Below are positions 1 through 8,757 of a DNA stretch of 64,000 bases, in pieces. The stretch covers positions 1 through 64,000 of the forward strand of contig NZ_VJZC01000004.1 in the NCBI RefSeq assembly GCF_009377185.1, in the 5' to 3' direction. How positions within the stretch are numbered: the stretch's first letter is position 1; each line of letters opens with the position of its first letter. The position numbers and the translations under genes were made by a program. The DNA comes from Streptomyces spongiae. GTDB taxonomy: Bacteria; Actinomycetota; Actinomycetes; Streptomycetales; Streptomycetaceae. The notes beneath the pieces were generated by a model. The model was not told where the DNA came from and made no database searches. It was given only the letters and a program-made list of their open reading frames with translations.

Positions 1-14
1 GGGCTCGGGGGCGG

Positions 15-647
15 TCATGGGGCGCTCCGGGTTGAGGTGTGGTCTGGGGCGAGCAACAGGTGCAGGAGGGCGACCGAGCGCTCCACGTAGGGCACGGGGG
101 AGTCGGAACCGTCCGTGGTGAGGTCCGACGACCAGCGCTCCATGCCGGTGCGTACGGCGGCCATCGCCACGGTGGCGATCAGGTCGGGGATGCCCTCGTC
201 GGCGTCCGGGCCCATGCGCTGGGCCACGGCCGCGGCCAGGGACTGCCGGAAGCCGTCGAAGCGCGTCATCAGCGCTGCGAACACCGACGGCGTGCCGTGC
301 GCCAACATGAAGATGTCGTGCACTTCCTGACGCTCCGGTGGGTCCGCGGCCATCTGGTCCACGATCGCCCGGGTCAGCTCTTCGAGGACGGTACGGGGAT
401 GGGCCGGCCCGCCCGCGACGAAGGTGTCCAGGAGCTGCGGTGGAAGCGCGCCGGGCGTCCGCCCCACCACCGCGACCTCCTTGCTGGGGAAGTAGTTGAA
501 GAACGTGCGCGGGGAGACCCCGGCCTCCGCGCTGATCATGTCGACGGTGACCTTGTCGAAGCCGTGTTCCCGTGCCAGGCGCATCACTGCCTCATGGATG
601 GTCTGGCTCGTCTCTCGTCGCCTGCGGTCACGCAGGTCCTCTCGCAT
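15..647 (-). CDS. TetR/AcrR-family transcriptional regulator
   Basis: Predicted DNA-binding repressor of 210 residues. The N-terminal helix-turn-helix is clear (VTVDMISAEAGVSPRTFFNYF with FPSKE after it, the usual TetR signature), followed by a divergent helical ligand domain with no recognisable effector class. A longer frame would start at 674, but that start lies inside the inverted-repeat operator described at 664-719, so the internal ATG at 647 (MREDLRDRRRRET) is preferred; neither start has a strong ribosome-binding site. It lies downstream of a second TetR gene on the same strand, separated only by the operator, so autoregulation is likely (inference). Its target genes lie either off the left edge or are the neighbouring TetR gene. 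Confidence 0.85.
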   Translation of the reverse strand: MREDLRDRRRRETSQTIHEAVMRLAREHGFDKVTVDMISAEAGVSPRTFFNYFPSKEVAVVGRTPGALPPQLLDTFVAGGPAHPRTVLEELTRAIVDQMAADPPERQEVHDIFMLAHGTPSVFAALMTRFDGFRQSLAAAVAQRMGPDADEGIPDLIATVAMAAVRTGMERWSSDLTTDGSDSPVPYVERSVALLHLLLAPDHTSTRSAP

Positions 648-663
648 GGGCGTCACGAGACAA

Positions 664-719
664 TGATTGCACATTCTGCAATTCTTGCGTCAATGCAGAA
701 TGTGCAGAGTGTGCAATCA
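664..719. promoter_or_regulatory. Nested inverted-repeat operator between two TetR genes
   Basis: Two perfect inverted repeats are nested. TGCACATTCTGCA (668-680) is the exact reverse complement of TGCAGAATGTGCA (694-706), with a 13-base spacer. TGATTGCACA (664-673) is the exact reverse complement of TGTGCAATCA (710-719). The outer right arm overlaps the stop codon of the upstream TetR gene. The local A+T content is much higher than the flanks, as expected for a promoter-operator. The arrangement suits cooperative binding of two TetR dimers controlling the gene at 15-647. Confidence 0.7.
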
Positions 720-1346
720 CTTGTCGTGCGCGGTCCCGATCGTGGTGCCGTCCGGTCGGGTGACCAGGCGAATCAGGTCCGTCCAGGTCTTGTGGAGGTG
801 GTCCGCGGACACCCCGTGCTCGCGGGTCAGGAAGTCCACCGTCTCGAAGGTGGCGAACGCGAGCAGCGCGTTGGCGAGCAGGTCGTGTTCGGCGTCGACT
901 CCCGCTTCCCTCAAGAGGGTTGCGACATGACGGCGGCACGCGCGGCCGGATTCGGAGGCGTTGCGGTTCTGGGGACGCAATTGCCGTGCCAGGGCGGAGC
1001 CGAGATCGGTGACGGCGGTGGCGCGGTCGATCAGCGCACAGCCGAACGCGGCCAGCCGGTCCACCGGCGGTGCGCCCGGACCGAGAGGCGGCGGGCCGCA
1101 GGTGTAGGCCTCGCGGAAGTCGGCCTCGGCCTCGTCGAGCAAGGCGCACAGGAGGCCTTCCCGGTCGCCGAAACGGCGGAAGAGCGTGCCCTTTCCCACC
1201 CCGGCTTCCTTCGCGACCGCTTCCATGGTCACGTGCTCGGCGCCGTGCTCACCCACCAGTCGGCGCGCGGCGGCGAGCAGCAGGGCGCGGTTGCGGGCGG
1301 CGTCGGAACGCTCGGCACCGGCGGTGGTGCAGCGTGTCGGAGTCAT
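717..1346 (-). CDS. TetR-family regulator (paralogue of 37251-37868)
   Basis: A 209-residue TetR protein. The helix-turn-helix is at about residues 40-60 (VTMEAVAKEAGVGKGTLFRRFGDREG). The ligand domain carries a distinctive block, GPPPLGPGAPPVDRLAAFGC, then ALIDR and HVATLLREAGV. The same blocks recur in the regulator at 37251-37868 and, decayed, near 23.4 kb, so the three form one subfamily within this window. The gene ends inside the operator that precedes the next TetR gene. It faces away from the AraC gene at 1698 across 350 bases. The effector is unknown. Confidence 0.88.
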   Translation of the reverse strand: MTPTRCTTAGAERSDAARNRALLLAAARRLVGEHGAEHVTMEAVAKEAGVGKGTLFRRFGDREGLLCALLDEAEADFREAYTCGPPPLGPGAPPVDRLAAFGCALIDRATAVTDLGSALARQLRPQNRNASESGRACRRHVATLLREAGVDAEHDLLANALLAFATFETVDFLTREHGVSADHLHKTWTDLIRLVTRPDGTTIGTAHDK

Positions 1347-1697
1347 CGGCCTTCTCCGGTCACGGGCGCATACGCGTGCCCGTAGTCGATGTGAAGTTGG
1401 AGGTCATGAGGAACAGGCCCGGGGCGCCCCAGTCGGCTTGTTCGGGTGGTCGGTGCACTGACCGATGGTGGGGGGATGGGGGGGGAACAGCCGTGTGAGG
1501 ACGGTCGCCACGGACAAGGGTTCAAGTGCGCGGAAGAAGCCTGCGCGACGGGTGTGAATCCTACGGCCACTTCCGTCAGCCCACGCAGCCCGGGTGAGGG
1601 CGGCGGAACAGGGATCCGGTCATGACCGCGGGCGCGTCGTCAGCGGCCGGTCCGGCACAGGCTCGTGCCGGACCGGCGGGCCGTCTAGGGTGACGGC
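1347..1697. other. Divergent intergenic region, TetR / AraC
   Basis: No coding region is supported here. The stretch should hold the promoters of the two divergent regulators. Around 1519-1600 there is a run with faint resemblance to a cobalamin riboswitch (a GGTGTGAATCC-like loop followed by GGCCACTTCCGTCAGCCC), but the canonical B12 box is not convincing. Confidence 0.4.
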
Positions 1698-2732
1698 ATG
1701 ACGCGGCCCCCGGCACATGAAACGACCGCCGCATCGATCGCACCGCACATCATCCGCTACTTGATGCTGGTCGCCGAGGAGTCGGGTGTCTCGCTCGAAG
1801 CGATCGTGGAAGCGGCGGGACTGTCGTCCGACCTCCTGGACGCGCGGGGTCTTCGTGTCTCGTTCAGGCAGGGCAGACAGGTCATCGAGAGCGCGATGGC
1901 GGCACTCCCCGTGCCTGCCCTCGGCATCGCGGTGGGCCTGCGCCAGCCGATCACCTCGACCGGCATGCTCGGGATGGGCATGATGTCCTGCGCGACGGTT
2001 CGGGACGCAATAGATCTCGGGGTGCGCTACCAGTACCTGGCAGGCTCGATGGTGCATTCATGGACCTCGGACGAGACCTCGTCGGTCGCCCTGATCGCCG
2101 AAGTGCACGGTGCTTCACCACAGGTCGACGAGTTCCTGATCGACGAGGCGTTCGCCAATGTCACGAGAATGGCCCGCGATCTGACCGGCCCGGAATTCTG
2201 TCCGGAACGCGTGGAGCTTGCCCGAGCGGTACCGGCCGACTCGCGGCCCTACGCCGAGTGTTTCCGGTCACCGGTGGTCTTCGGGGCAGGGCGGAACGCG
2301 TGGATCGTGTCGAAATCGGCCTGCAGGACCCCGATCAGCACCGCTGACCGCTGGGCCTGCGCAGAAGCGAGGTCCCTGCTGGATGACGAGGTCGCGGAGG
2401 CCATGGACCTGCACGAGCTCGTCGCCGTGCTCTCGACGCGGGTCGAGGAGGCACTGCCCCGAGTCGTTCCACTGGAAGGCCAGGCCCGCGTGCTGGCGCT
2501 GAGTCAGCGGACGTTGCGCCGACGGCTCGCCGCACTCGACATGACCTACTCGACCGTGGTGGACGAAGTCCGGCGACGCATGTTCAGCAGGCTGATCCGT
2601 CACCACGACCTGTTGCTCGCCGATATCGCGAGACAACTCGGCTACACGGACGAGCGGTCCCTGCGCCGCGCCGTACGGCGCTGGTTCGGGCAGTCGGCCA
2701 GTGAGTTGCGTGAGTCCGGCCCACCCTCCTGA
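1698..2732 (+). CDS. AraC-family regulator (OruR/ArgR-like architecture)
   Basis: A 344-residue regulator. The N-terminal 200 residues resemble the arabinose-binding-like domain found in ornithine- and virulence-type AraC proteins (RYLMLVAEESGVSLEAIVEAAGL at the start, DEAFANVTRMARDLTGPEF further on). The C-terminal AraC helix-turn-helix is at about 260-335 (LSQRTLRRRLAALDMTY, then IARQLGYTDERSLRRAVRRW). It is followed on the same strand by a flavin monooxygenase and an SDR, the likely regulatory targets. The inducer is not predictable from the sequence. Confidence 0.88.
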   Translation: MTRPPAHETTAASIAPHIIRYLMLVAEESGVSLEAIVEAAGLSSDLLDARGLRVSFRQGRQVIESAMAALPVPALGIAVGLRQPITSTGMLGMGMMSCATVRDAIDLGVRYQYLAGSMVHSWTSDETSSVALIAEVHGASPQVDEFLIDEAFANVTRMARDLTGPEFCPERVELARAVPADSRPYAECFRSPVVFGAGRNAWIVSKSACRTPISTADRWACAEARSLLDDEVAEAMDLHELVAVLSTRVEEALPRVVPLEGQARVLALSQRTLRRRLAALDMTYSTVVDEVRRRMFSRLIRHHDLLLADIARQLGYTDERSLRRAVRRWFGQSASELRESGPPS

Positions 2733-2848
2733 CCGGACAGGGCGGGCTCGTGGCTGGCCTCTGCTGTCCGGAAGTCTGGCACACGCGGACCGGTGAATTG
2801 CCGAATGCACCGCCTAGCATTCCTTCTGTCCGAACAGAGGAGAAGAGG

Positions 2849-4183
2849 ATGCCCGTTTGCATAATTGGCGCCGGCCCGGCCGGTCTCGCCATGGCCCGTG
2901 CGCTTTCCGAGCGTGGCATTGAATACCGTCAGCTTGAGCGCCACACCGAGGTCGGCGGTATTTGGGACGTACGCCGAACCGACGGCCCGATGTATGAATC
3001 GGCGCACTTCATCTCCAGCAGGACCTTGTCGGGTTTCAGTGGTTATCCGATGCCGGACTCCTATCCGGATTACCCGGGGCACCGGCAGGTGCTCGGCTAC
3101 CTGCAGTCTTTTGCGGACGCCTACTCGTTGACCCGGAACATCGAATTCGGTGTAGAAGTCTCTTCGGTCCGCAAGAATGCGGACAGTTGGGTGGTGACGC
3201 GTAGCGACGGCCTGTCGGAAACATACGAGTCAGTGGTCGTCTGTACCGGATCCCAGTGGTATCCGAATATTCCTGACATCCCGGGTGACTTCACCGGTGA
3301 GGTGCGGCACAGCCAGACGTACAGCCATCCTTCGGAATTCACGGGGCGTCGAGTTCTCGTCGTCGGTGCAGGAAACTCGGCATGCGACATCGCGTGCGAC
3401 GGGGCCCGCAACGCGGTGTCCGCATCCATCAGTATGCGACGCGGCTACTGGTTCATACCCAAACACATCCTCGGGGTTCCGGCGGACGTGTTCGCCAGCA
3501 AGGGGCCCCGGCTGCCCAGACGTGTCCAGCAGGTGCTGACCCAGCCGCTGCTCCGTCTGCTCACCGGTGACCCTGAGAGGCTCGGCCTGCAGAAGCCCGA
3601 TCACAGGCTCTTCGAAACCGCGCCTCTGATCAATTCCCTGCTGCTTCACCATCTGCAGCACGGGGACATCACCGCCCGCCCGGGCATCCGTGACGCAAAG
3701 GGCAAAACGGTGCGTTTCACCGACGGGACAACAGATGACTTCGACCTGATCATCCTGGCCACCGGCTACCGGCACCGAGTGCCTGTCGCCCAGGAGTTCT
3801 TCGGTGATGAACAGCACCCCGACCTCTACCTGAGCTGCTTCCCCAGGGAGTGCCAGGGCCTGTTCGGAGTCGGTTTCATCGAGGCCAACACCGGTGCCTT
3901 CCATCTGTTCGACGCCCAGGCCCACCTGGTTGCCGGCTATCTCGACGATCTCGGAAAGCGTCAGCCACTCGCGCACCCGTTCACGGAACGGATCCGCAAT
4001 GACCGGCCCGACCTGTCGAACGGTCTGAGGTTCGACGACTCGCCGCGGCACACCGGGTACGTCGACGCCGATGCCTACACGACCTACCTGGAACAGGTCA
4101 GCCGCACGTACGGCTGGCCGCTGGTGTCCGGTCCTCCGCGCCGCTCGTCCGACGCGGGTCCGACGACGAAGGCGGTACGGTGA
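2849..4183 (+). CDS. Flavin-containing monooxygenase (FMO/BVMO-like)
   Basis: A 444-residue FAD/NADPH oxygenase, the class that oxygenates soft nucleophiles or performs Baeyer-Villiger reactions. The FAD Rossmann motif GAGPAG is at 7-12, an FMO signature FTGEVRHSQTY at 148-158, the NADPH motif GAGNSA at 173-178, and an ATGY motif (DLIILATGYR) in the second half. The start was chosen because GAGGAGAAGAGG directly precedes this ATG; an upstream in-frame ATG at 2750 lacks such a site. An SDR follows 67 bases downstream, so the pair may oxidise and then reduce or oxidise the same small molecule under the AraC regulator (inference). Confidence 0.88.
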   Translation: MPVCIIGAGPAGLAMARALSERGIEYRQLERHTEVGGIWDVRRTDGPMYESAHFISSRTLSGFSGYPMPDSYPDYPGHRQVLGYLQSFADAYSLTRNIEFGVEVSSVRKNADSWVVTRSDGLSETYESVVVCTGSQWYPNIPDIPGDFTGEVRHSQTYSHPSEFTGRRVLVVGAGNSACDIACDGARNAVSASISMRRGYWFIPKHILGVPADVFASKGPRLPRRVQQVLTQPLLRLLTGDPERLGLQKPDHRLFETAPLINSLLLHHLQHGDITARPGIRDAKGKTVRFTDGTTDDFDLIILATGYRHRVPVAQEFFGDEQHPDLYLSCFPRECQGLFGVGFIEANTGAFHLFDAQAHLVAGYLDDLGKRQPLAHPFTERIRNDRPDLSNGLRFDDSPRHTGYVDADAYTTYLEQVSRTYGWPLVSGPPRRSSDAGPTTKAVR

Positions 4184-4250
4184 GCTTCCGCCTCGGGTTG
4201 TCTGTCGAACAGGCCGGCGCGGCGTCGGCCGACACCGGTGGGTGGCGCGG

Positions 4251-4982
4251 ATGAACCTTCGCTCCGCGCTTGTGACGGGCGCGTCGTCCGGTGTCGGACT
4301 GGCCGTGGCACGCCTTCTGCATTCCCACGGAACACGCGTCGCGCTGGTGGCACGCCGTGCCGAAAAACTCGATGAGCTTGCTCAGGAGATGGGCGATCGA
4401 GCGATCGCCCTGCCTGGCGACGTGGCGAACCCGAATTCCGTCTCCAGCGTCATGGAGAAGGCTTTCACCGAGTTGGGTGACATCGACCTGATAGTCAATT
4501 CTGCGGGCATCATCAAACCCTCGGCACTCACAGAAATCACTGACGAACAGTGGCGTACCACGATCGATGTCAACCTCTCGGGAAGCTTCTACATCGCACG
4601 CGAGGCAGCGCGGCGGATGTCGTCGGGATCCATCATCAACGTCGGCTCGGAACTCTCGGTCCTGGGTATGGCCCTGAACGTGGATTACTGCGCGGCGAAG
4701 GCCGGCGTCATCGGCCTCACCAAGGCACTCGCGATGGAGCTCGCGCCGAGAGGGATTCGTGTGAACGCGGTGTGCCCCGGGCCCATCGATACACCCATGA
4801 TGGACGCCGAGATGCAATGGTTCTCCGATCCCGAGGCCGCCAGGGAGTCAGCGATCGGCAGAGTTCCCCTGAAGCGATTCGCCACCTCGGCGGAAGTCGC
4901 TGAAGCAATCCTGTTTCTTGCTTCCGCGCCCTTCGCAACGGGAACATGCCTGGCTCTTGACGGCGGGACGACCGCAGGTTGA
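4251..4982 (+). CDS. Short-chain dehydrogenase/reductase
   Basis: A 243-residue classical SDR. The cofactor motif TGASSGVG is at 9-16, NSAG at 83-86, and the catalytic Ser133, Tyr146 and Lys150 (YCAAK) are all present, so it should be active. The PGPIDTP segment and the C-terminal LALDGG are typical. The ATG follows GGTGGCGCGG, a weak ribosome-binding site; an in-frame extension upstream is Arg-rich and not family-like. It probably works with the monooxygenase just upstream. Confidence 0.88.
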   Translation: MNLRSALVTGASSGVGLAVARLLHSHGTRVALVARRAEKLDELAQEMGDRAIALPGDVANPNSVSSVMEKAFTELGDIDLIVNSAGIIKPSALTEITDEQWRTTIDVNLSGSFYIAREAARRMSSGSIINVGSELSVLGMALNVDYCAAKAGVIGLTKALAMELAPRGIRVNAVCPGPIDTPMMDAEMQWFSDPEAARESAIGRVPLKRFATSAEVAEAILFLASAPFATGTCLALDGGTTAG

Positions 4983-5034
4983 GGGACTGAACCGTTCCGG
5001 GTTCGGTGGGCGTTCTCCGACCTGCCCACGGTGC

Positions 5035-6510
5035 TCAGCGCAGCGTAATCCAGATGGTCTTGAGCTGGGTGTACTGCTCGAACGCTTCGAGACCGTTGTC
5101 ACGGCCGCCGAACCCGGAGGTCTTGTAGCCGCCGAAGGGCGTACTGATGTCGCCTTCGCTGTATCCGTTGACCGCGACGGTGCCGGCTCTGACACCGCGG
5201 GCGAGTTTGAGGGCCCGGTCGATGTCGTGGGACCAGACGGTGGCGGCCAGCCCGTAGTCGGTGTCGTTGGCGATGGCGAGGGCTTCCTCGTCGGTGTCGA
5301 ACGCCAGCACCGCGACGACGGGGCCGAAGATCTCCTCCCGGGCCACCGCCATCGTGGGGGAGACGTTGTCGATCACGGTGGGTGCGACGAACCAGCCGCC
5401 GGAGTCCTGGTGCAGCCGCTCGCCTCCGGCGACGACCGTGGCGCCGTCCTCCTTGGCCTGCTGGATGTAGCCCAGGACCCGGGTGAGGGCGGACTCCTCG
5501 ATCAGCGGGCCGATCGCCGTCTCGGGGGCGGTCGGCTCGGCTACGCGACGGCCGTTGGCTTCCTTGACCAGGGCGGCGACGAACTCGTCCTTGATGGAGG
5601 AGTGGACGAGGATCCTCGATCCCGCGGTGCAGTTCTGGCCGGCGTTCCAGAACGCGGCCTCGGCGAGGTCGGCCGCCACCTCGGGGATACGGTCGGCGTT
5701 GTCGGCCGTCACGATCTGCGGGCTCTTGCCGCCGCATTCGAGGACGATGTTCTTGAGGTTGCTGTCGGCCGCGTAGCGCAGGAACGCGCGCCCGACCTCC
5801 GTCGATCCGGTGAAGGAGACCACGTCGACGTCGCGGTGCAGGCCCAGGGCCTTGCCGGTGATGTGGCCCAGTCCGGGAACGACGTTGAGGACGCCGGCCG
5901 GAATGCCGGCTTCGGCGGCGAGTTCCGCGATGCGCAGGGTCGTCAGGGAGGCGAGCTCCGGGGGCTTGACGACCACCGAGTTCCCGGCCGCGAGTGCGGG
6001 AGCCAGTTTCCATGCGAGCATCGCGGCCGGGAAGTTCCAGGGAAGGACGGCACCGACGACACCGATGGGTTCACGCACGATCAGGCCGACGTGCTCCGAA
6101 CCGGTCGGTGAGGTCTTGCCGTAGACCTTGTCGATGGCTTCGGCGTACCAGCGGAAGGTGTTGATGACGTCCGGCAGGTCGAAGTCACGGCAGTCGGTGA
6201 TGGGCTTGCCGGCGTCGATCGACTCCGTGAGAGCCAGCTCCTCGCGGTGTTCCTCGACGAGGTCCGCGAACGTGAGGAGGATCTTCTTGCGTTCGGCCGG
6301 TGGGAGTTGGCTCCAGACACCGCTGTTGAACGTCTTGCGGGCGGAGGCGACCGCTCGGTCGACGTCCCCGGTGCCGCATGCGGCGACGTGGACCAGGACC
6401 TGGCCGGTCGCCGGGGCGAGGGACTCGAAGGTCGCACCGTCGGTGGCGTCGGTGAAGGCCCCGTCGATGAACGCCTGGGTGCGGATGGTGGGTGGGAGTA
6501 CTGCCGGCAT
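5035..6510 (-). CDS. Aldehyde dehydrogenase (NAD(P)+)
   Basis: A 491-residue ALDH of normal family length. Asn159 (PWNF), FTGS at 233-236, the general base Glu258 (LECGG) and nucleophile Cys294 (GQNCTAG) are all in place. The start is fixed by GAAGGAAC just upstream; the frame is open far upstream but only as a shadow of the kinase gene. It is the last gene of the six-gene operon beginning at 11179, 23 bases after the FGGY kinase. In that context it probably oxidises the short aldehyde released by the aldolase (inference). The sequence resembles the broad-specificity gamma-glutamyl-aminobutyraldehyde / betaine-aldehyde group. Confidence 0.9.
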   Translation of the reverse strand: MPAVLPPTIRTQAFIDGAFTDATDGATFESLAPATGQVLVHVAACGTGDVDRAVASARKTFNSGVWSQLPPAERKKILLTFADLVEEHREELALTESIDAGKPITDCRDFDLPDVINTFRWYAEAIDKVYGKTSPTGSEHVGLIVREPIGVVGAVLPWNFPAAMLAWKLAPALAAGNSVVVKPPELASLTTLRIAELAAEAGIPAGVLNVVPGLGHITGKALGLHRDVDVVSFTGSTEVGRAFLRYAADSNLKNIVLECGGKSPQIVTADNADRIPEVAADLAEAAFWNAGQNCTAGSRILVHSSIKDEFVAALVKEANGRRVAEPTAPETAIGPLIEESALTRVLGYIQQAKEDGATVVAGGERLHQDSGGWFVAPTVIDNVSPTMAVAREEIFGPVVAVLAFDTDEEALAIANDTDYGLAATVWSHDIDRALKLARGVRAGTVAVNGYSEGDISTPFGGYKTSGFGGRDNGLEAFEQYTQLKTIWITLR

Positions 6511-6533
6511 CGGTGTTCCTTCGGGTATGCGGC

Positions 6534-8036
6534 TCAGCGCAGGACGGTGAGCCCGGCTAGTTGGGGGAAGACCTGGTCGCGCGTACGTTCCCAGTGCAGG
6601 CGCAGATCCTGGTAGGTGTGGTGGCTCGCGGGAACAGGCTGGATGGGCGGATCGACCCGAACCACGGCGTCCACTCCTTCGCGTGGGGTGGCGAAGGCGT
6701 CTGATCCGACACCGGCAAGAATCGCCGCGCCGATGGAAGGCGCCTCGACGCGCAGGGCCGGGACCAGGGGGTGACCAAGGACATCCGCCTTGATCTGATT
6801 CCAGGCCGTGCTGCGTGCTTCTCCGTCGGAGATCGTCAGGCTCGTCATCCGCAGTCCGCGCTCGGTCAGCGCGTTGAGCAGGGCCGGGTACTGGTACGCG
6901 ATGCCTTCGAGTGTGGCGCGGACGAAATGCGGCAGGCCGTGGTGTCCGGAGATCCCGTGGAACACCGCGCGAACATGGTCGTCCTGGATCGGGACGCTGG
7001 CGCCCTCGATGTACGGGAAGCACAGCAGACCGTCGCTGCCGGGCCCTACCTCGTCGGCGCCCGCGATGAGTTCCTCGTACGGGGCATTGGCGCCGAAGGC
7101 ACCGCGCAGCCAGCGCAGGGTGGTGCCGCTGCCGACCGCGACCATCTCGTGGAGGTAGCGGTCGGGCACGACGTGCGGCATCAGTCCGAGCATGCCGGTC
7201 GGATCCAGCACGGGGCGTTCCGCGACCGCGCGCCAACTCATGGAGGAGCCGGTGCCGACACTGACGCCGCCGGGCTCGATGACGCCCGAGCCCAGGGCGG
7301 CGGCGGGGTCGTCGCCCCCTCCGGCCACCAGCGGGGTGCCGGGGACCAGACCGATCTCATGGGCGGCCGTGCCCAGTTCGCCGCGGACCTGCCAGGGCCG
7401 GTACTTGACCTCGGGCAGCAACTCGCGCGGAATTCCGTACACGTCGCACAGCTCTTCGCTCCAGGTCTCGGTTCGCCAGTCGTTGAGGATGCTGCGCGTG
7501 GGGCTGGTCGGGTCGGTTCCGATGTCGCCGGTCAGGCGGAGGGCGAGATAGTCCTTCGGCTGCAGGACGTGCCGGACCCGGCGCCACAGGTCCGGCTGGT
7601 GCCTCCGCGTCCACAGCAGGTTGGGCAGAACCAGCCCGGGGATGGGGAGCGTGCCGGTGATGTCGACGAGGCGACGGCGTCCGAGGCGGTCGTAGGCCGT
7701 GGTCGTCTCGTCGGGGGCACGCCGGTCGCTCCAGTGGATGACCGGCGCCAGCGCGCGACCCGCCTCGTCGGTCAGCACGGCGATGTCGCGCTGACCGACC
7801 AGGCACAGGGCTCCTACGTCCGAGGCGGCGACGTCGGCCTGGGCGAGGGCCGCCGGGATGGCTCGGGCGAGTGCCCGGTACCAGTCCTCGGGGTCGTTCT
7901 GAGCCCATCCCGGGTGGGGCCGGTACATGGGGTAGTGCTGCTCGGAGACGGCCACCACACCTCGCTGCGGGTGCACCAGTGCGGCCTTCAGACAGGAGGA
8001 CCCGACATCGGCTCCGATGAGCCAGGGTCGGCTCAT
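6534..8036 (-). CDS. FGGY-family carbohydrate kinase (xylulokinase-like)
   Basis: A 500-residue sugar or polyol kinase. The N-terminal ATPase motif IGADVGSSCLKAAL is at about 6-19. Substrate-binding segments (GQRD, WSDRR) and the C-terminal FGGY block follow (GGDDPAAALGSGVIEPGG, and DGEARSTAWNQIKADVLG in place of the usual GGGAKS). The start overlaps the aldolase stop codon as ATGA, implying translational coupling. Reaction: ATP-dependent phosphorylation of a ketose or polyol before aldol cleavage. The exact sugar is not identifiable. Confidence 0.88.
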   Translation of the reverse strand: MSRPWLIGADVGSSCLKAALVHPQRGVVAVSEQHYPMYRPHPGWAQNDPEDWYRALARAIPAALAQADVAASDVGALCLVGQRDIAVLTDEAGRALAPVIHWSDRRAPDETTTAYDRLGRRRLVDITGTLPIPGLVLPNLLWTRRHQPDLWRRVRHVLQPKDYLALRLTGDIGTDPTSPTRSILNDWRTETWSEELCDVYGIPRELLPEVKYRPWQVRGELGTAAHEIGLVPGTPLVAGGGDDPAAALGSGVIEPGGVSVGTGSSMSWRAVAERPVLDPTGMLGLMPHVVPDRYLHEMVAVGSGTTLRWLRGAFGANAPYEELIAGADEVGPGSDGLLCFPYIEGASVPIQDDHVRAVFHGISGHHGLPHFVRATLEGIAYQYPALLNALTERGLRMTSLTISDGEARSTAWNQIKADVLGHPLVPALRVEAPSIGAAILAGVGSDAFATPREGVDAVVRVDPPIQPVPASHHTYQDLRLHWERTRDQVFPQLAGLTVLR

Positions 8037-8728
8037 GCCGACACGGTCCGCGGAGCCGGCAGCGGCTCGGGAGCGCCGGGGAACTGCACGCGCCAGTAGG
8101 AGGCGATCCACTCGACCTGCTCCTTGGGCAGTTCGTCCACCTCGTCCTTGAACTGCCTCGCGGACAGGTACACCTCGCACGCGCCCTCGACCACCGAGGC
8201 GGTGTGGAAGGCGTGCTCCAGGTCGACACCGATGGCCAGCAGACCGTGGTAGCGCATGAACGTCGCGCCCCGGTCCTCCAGCGCGGCCGCGGTGAAGTCG
8301 GCCATCTGGTCGGTCTCGGGCTGCGAGTAGGGGGAGGTGAGGACGGCCCCGCCGGTCGCCTCCACCAGACCGGTCAGGATGGGCGGCAGGGTCCAGCCCA
8401 GGTTGGCGAAGGTCATGACGGCCTTGCCGTGGGTGTGCACGATGGAGCCGATCTCGGGGCGGCGCTTGCAGATGAGGGTGTGCATCGGCACCTCGGAGGT
8501 GGGGGCGCGACGGCCTTCCACCTGTTCACCGTCGAGGGTGACGACCGCGATGTCCTCGGGCTCCAGGAAGTCGTACTGGGTGCCGGTCGGCGTGCAGGCC
8601 AGCAGGTTGGGCTCGCCGGGGATACGGACGCTGATGTTGCCGGCCGTGGAGTACACCAGCCGCTCGGACTGGAGCTTGCGGGCGAATGTGACGACCTTCT
8701 GCCGGGTGTCGAGCCACTTCGTTGCCAT
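8033..8728 (-). CDS. Class II aldolase/adducin family (fuculose-phosphate aldolase-like)
   Basis: A 231-residue zinc aldolase. The phosphate-binding segment TAGNISVR is at about 28-35, the catalytic glutamate is Glu79, and the zinc ligands are His98 and His100 (HTHGKAV) and His161 (RYHG). Their spacing matches E. coli FucA (E73, H92, H94, H155) with a constant offset of six. It should split a ketose-1-phosphate to dihydroxyacetone phosphate plus a short aldehyde, fitting the kinase that overlaps it and the aldehyde dehydrogenase after that. RhaD-like and decarboxylating relatives are alternatives. Confidence 0.88.
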   Translation of the reverse strand: MATKWLDTRQKVVTFARKLQSERLVYSTAGNISVRIPGEPNLLACTPTGTQYDFLEPEDIAVVTLDGEQVEGRRAPTSEVPMHTLICKRRPEIGSIVHTHGKAVMTFANLGWTLPPILTGLVEATGGAVLTSPYSQPETDQMADFTAAALEDRGATFMRYHGLLAIGVDLEHAFHTASVVEGACEVYLSARQFKDEVDELPKEQVEWIASYWRVQFPGAPEPLPAPRTVSA

Positions 8729-8757
8729 GGTGTGTTCCCTCGCTTCGGTTTGCGGGT

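Noticed and set aside
39..1385. Long plus-strand open frame of 448 codons over the two TetR genes
   Set aside because: It is antisense to two clear TetR genes and has no family-like sequence; long shadow frames are common in very GC-rich DNA.
1519..1600. Firm cobalamin riboswitch annotation
   Set aside because: No convincing B12 box or stem pattern was found by eye; kept only as a low-interest observation.
6511..7236. N-terminal extension of the aldehyde dehydrogenase frame
   Set aside because: It overlaps the kinase gene in another frame; the ATG at 6510 with a good ribosome-binding site fits the family length.
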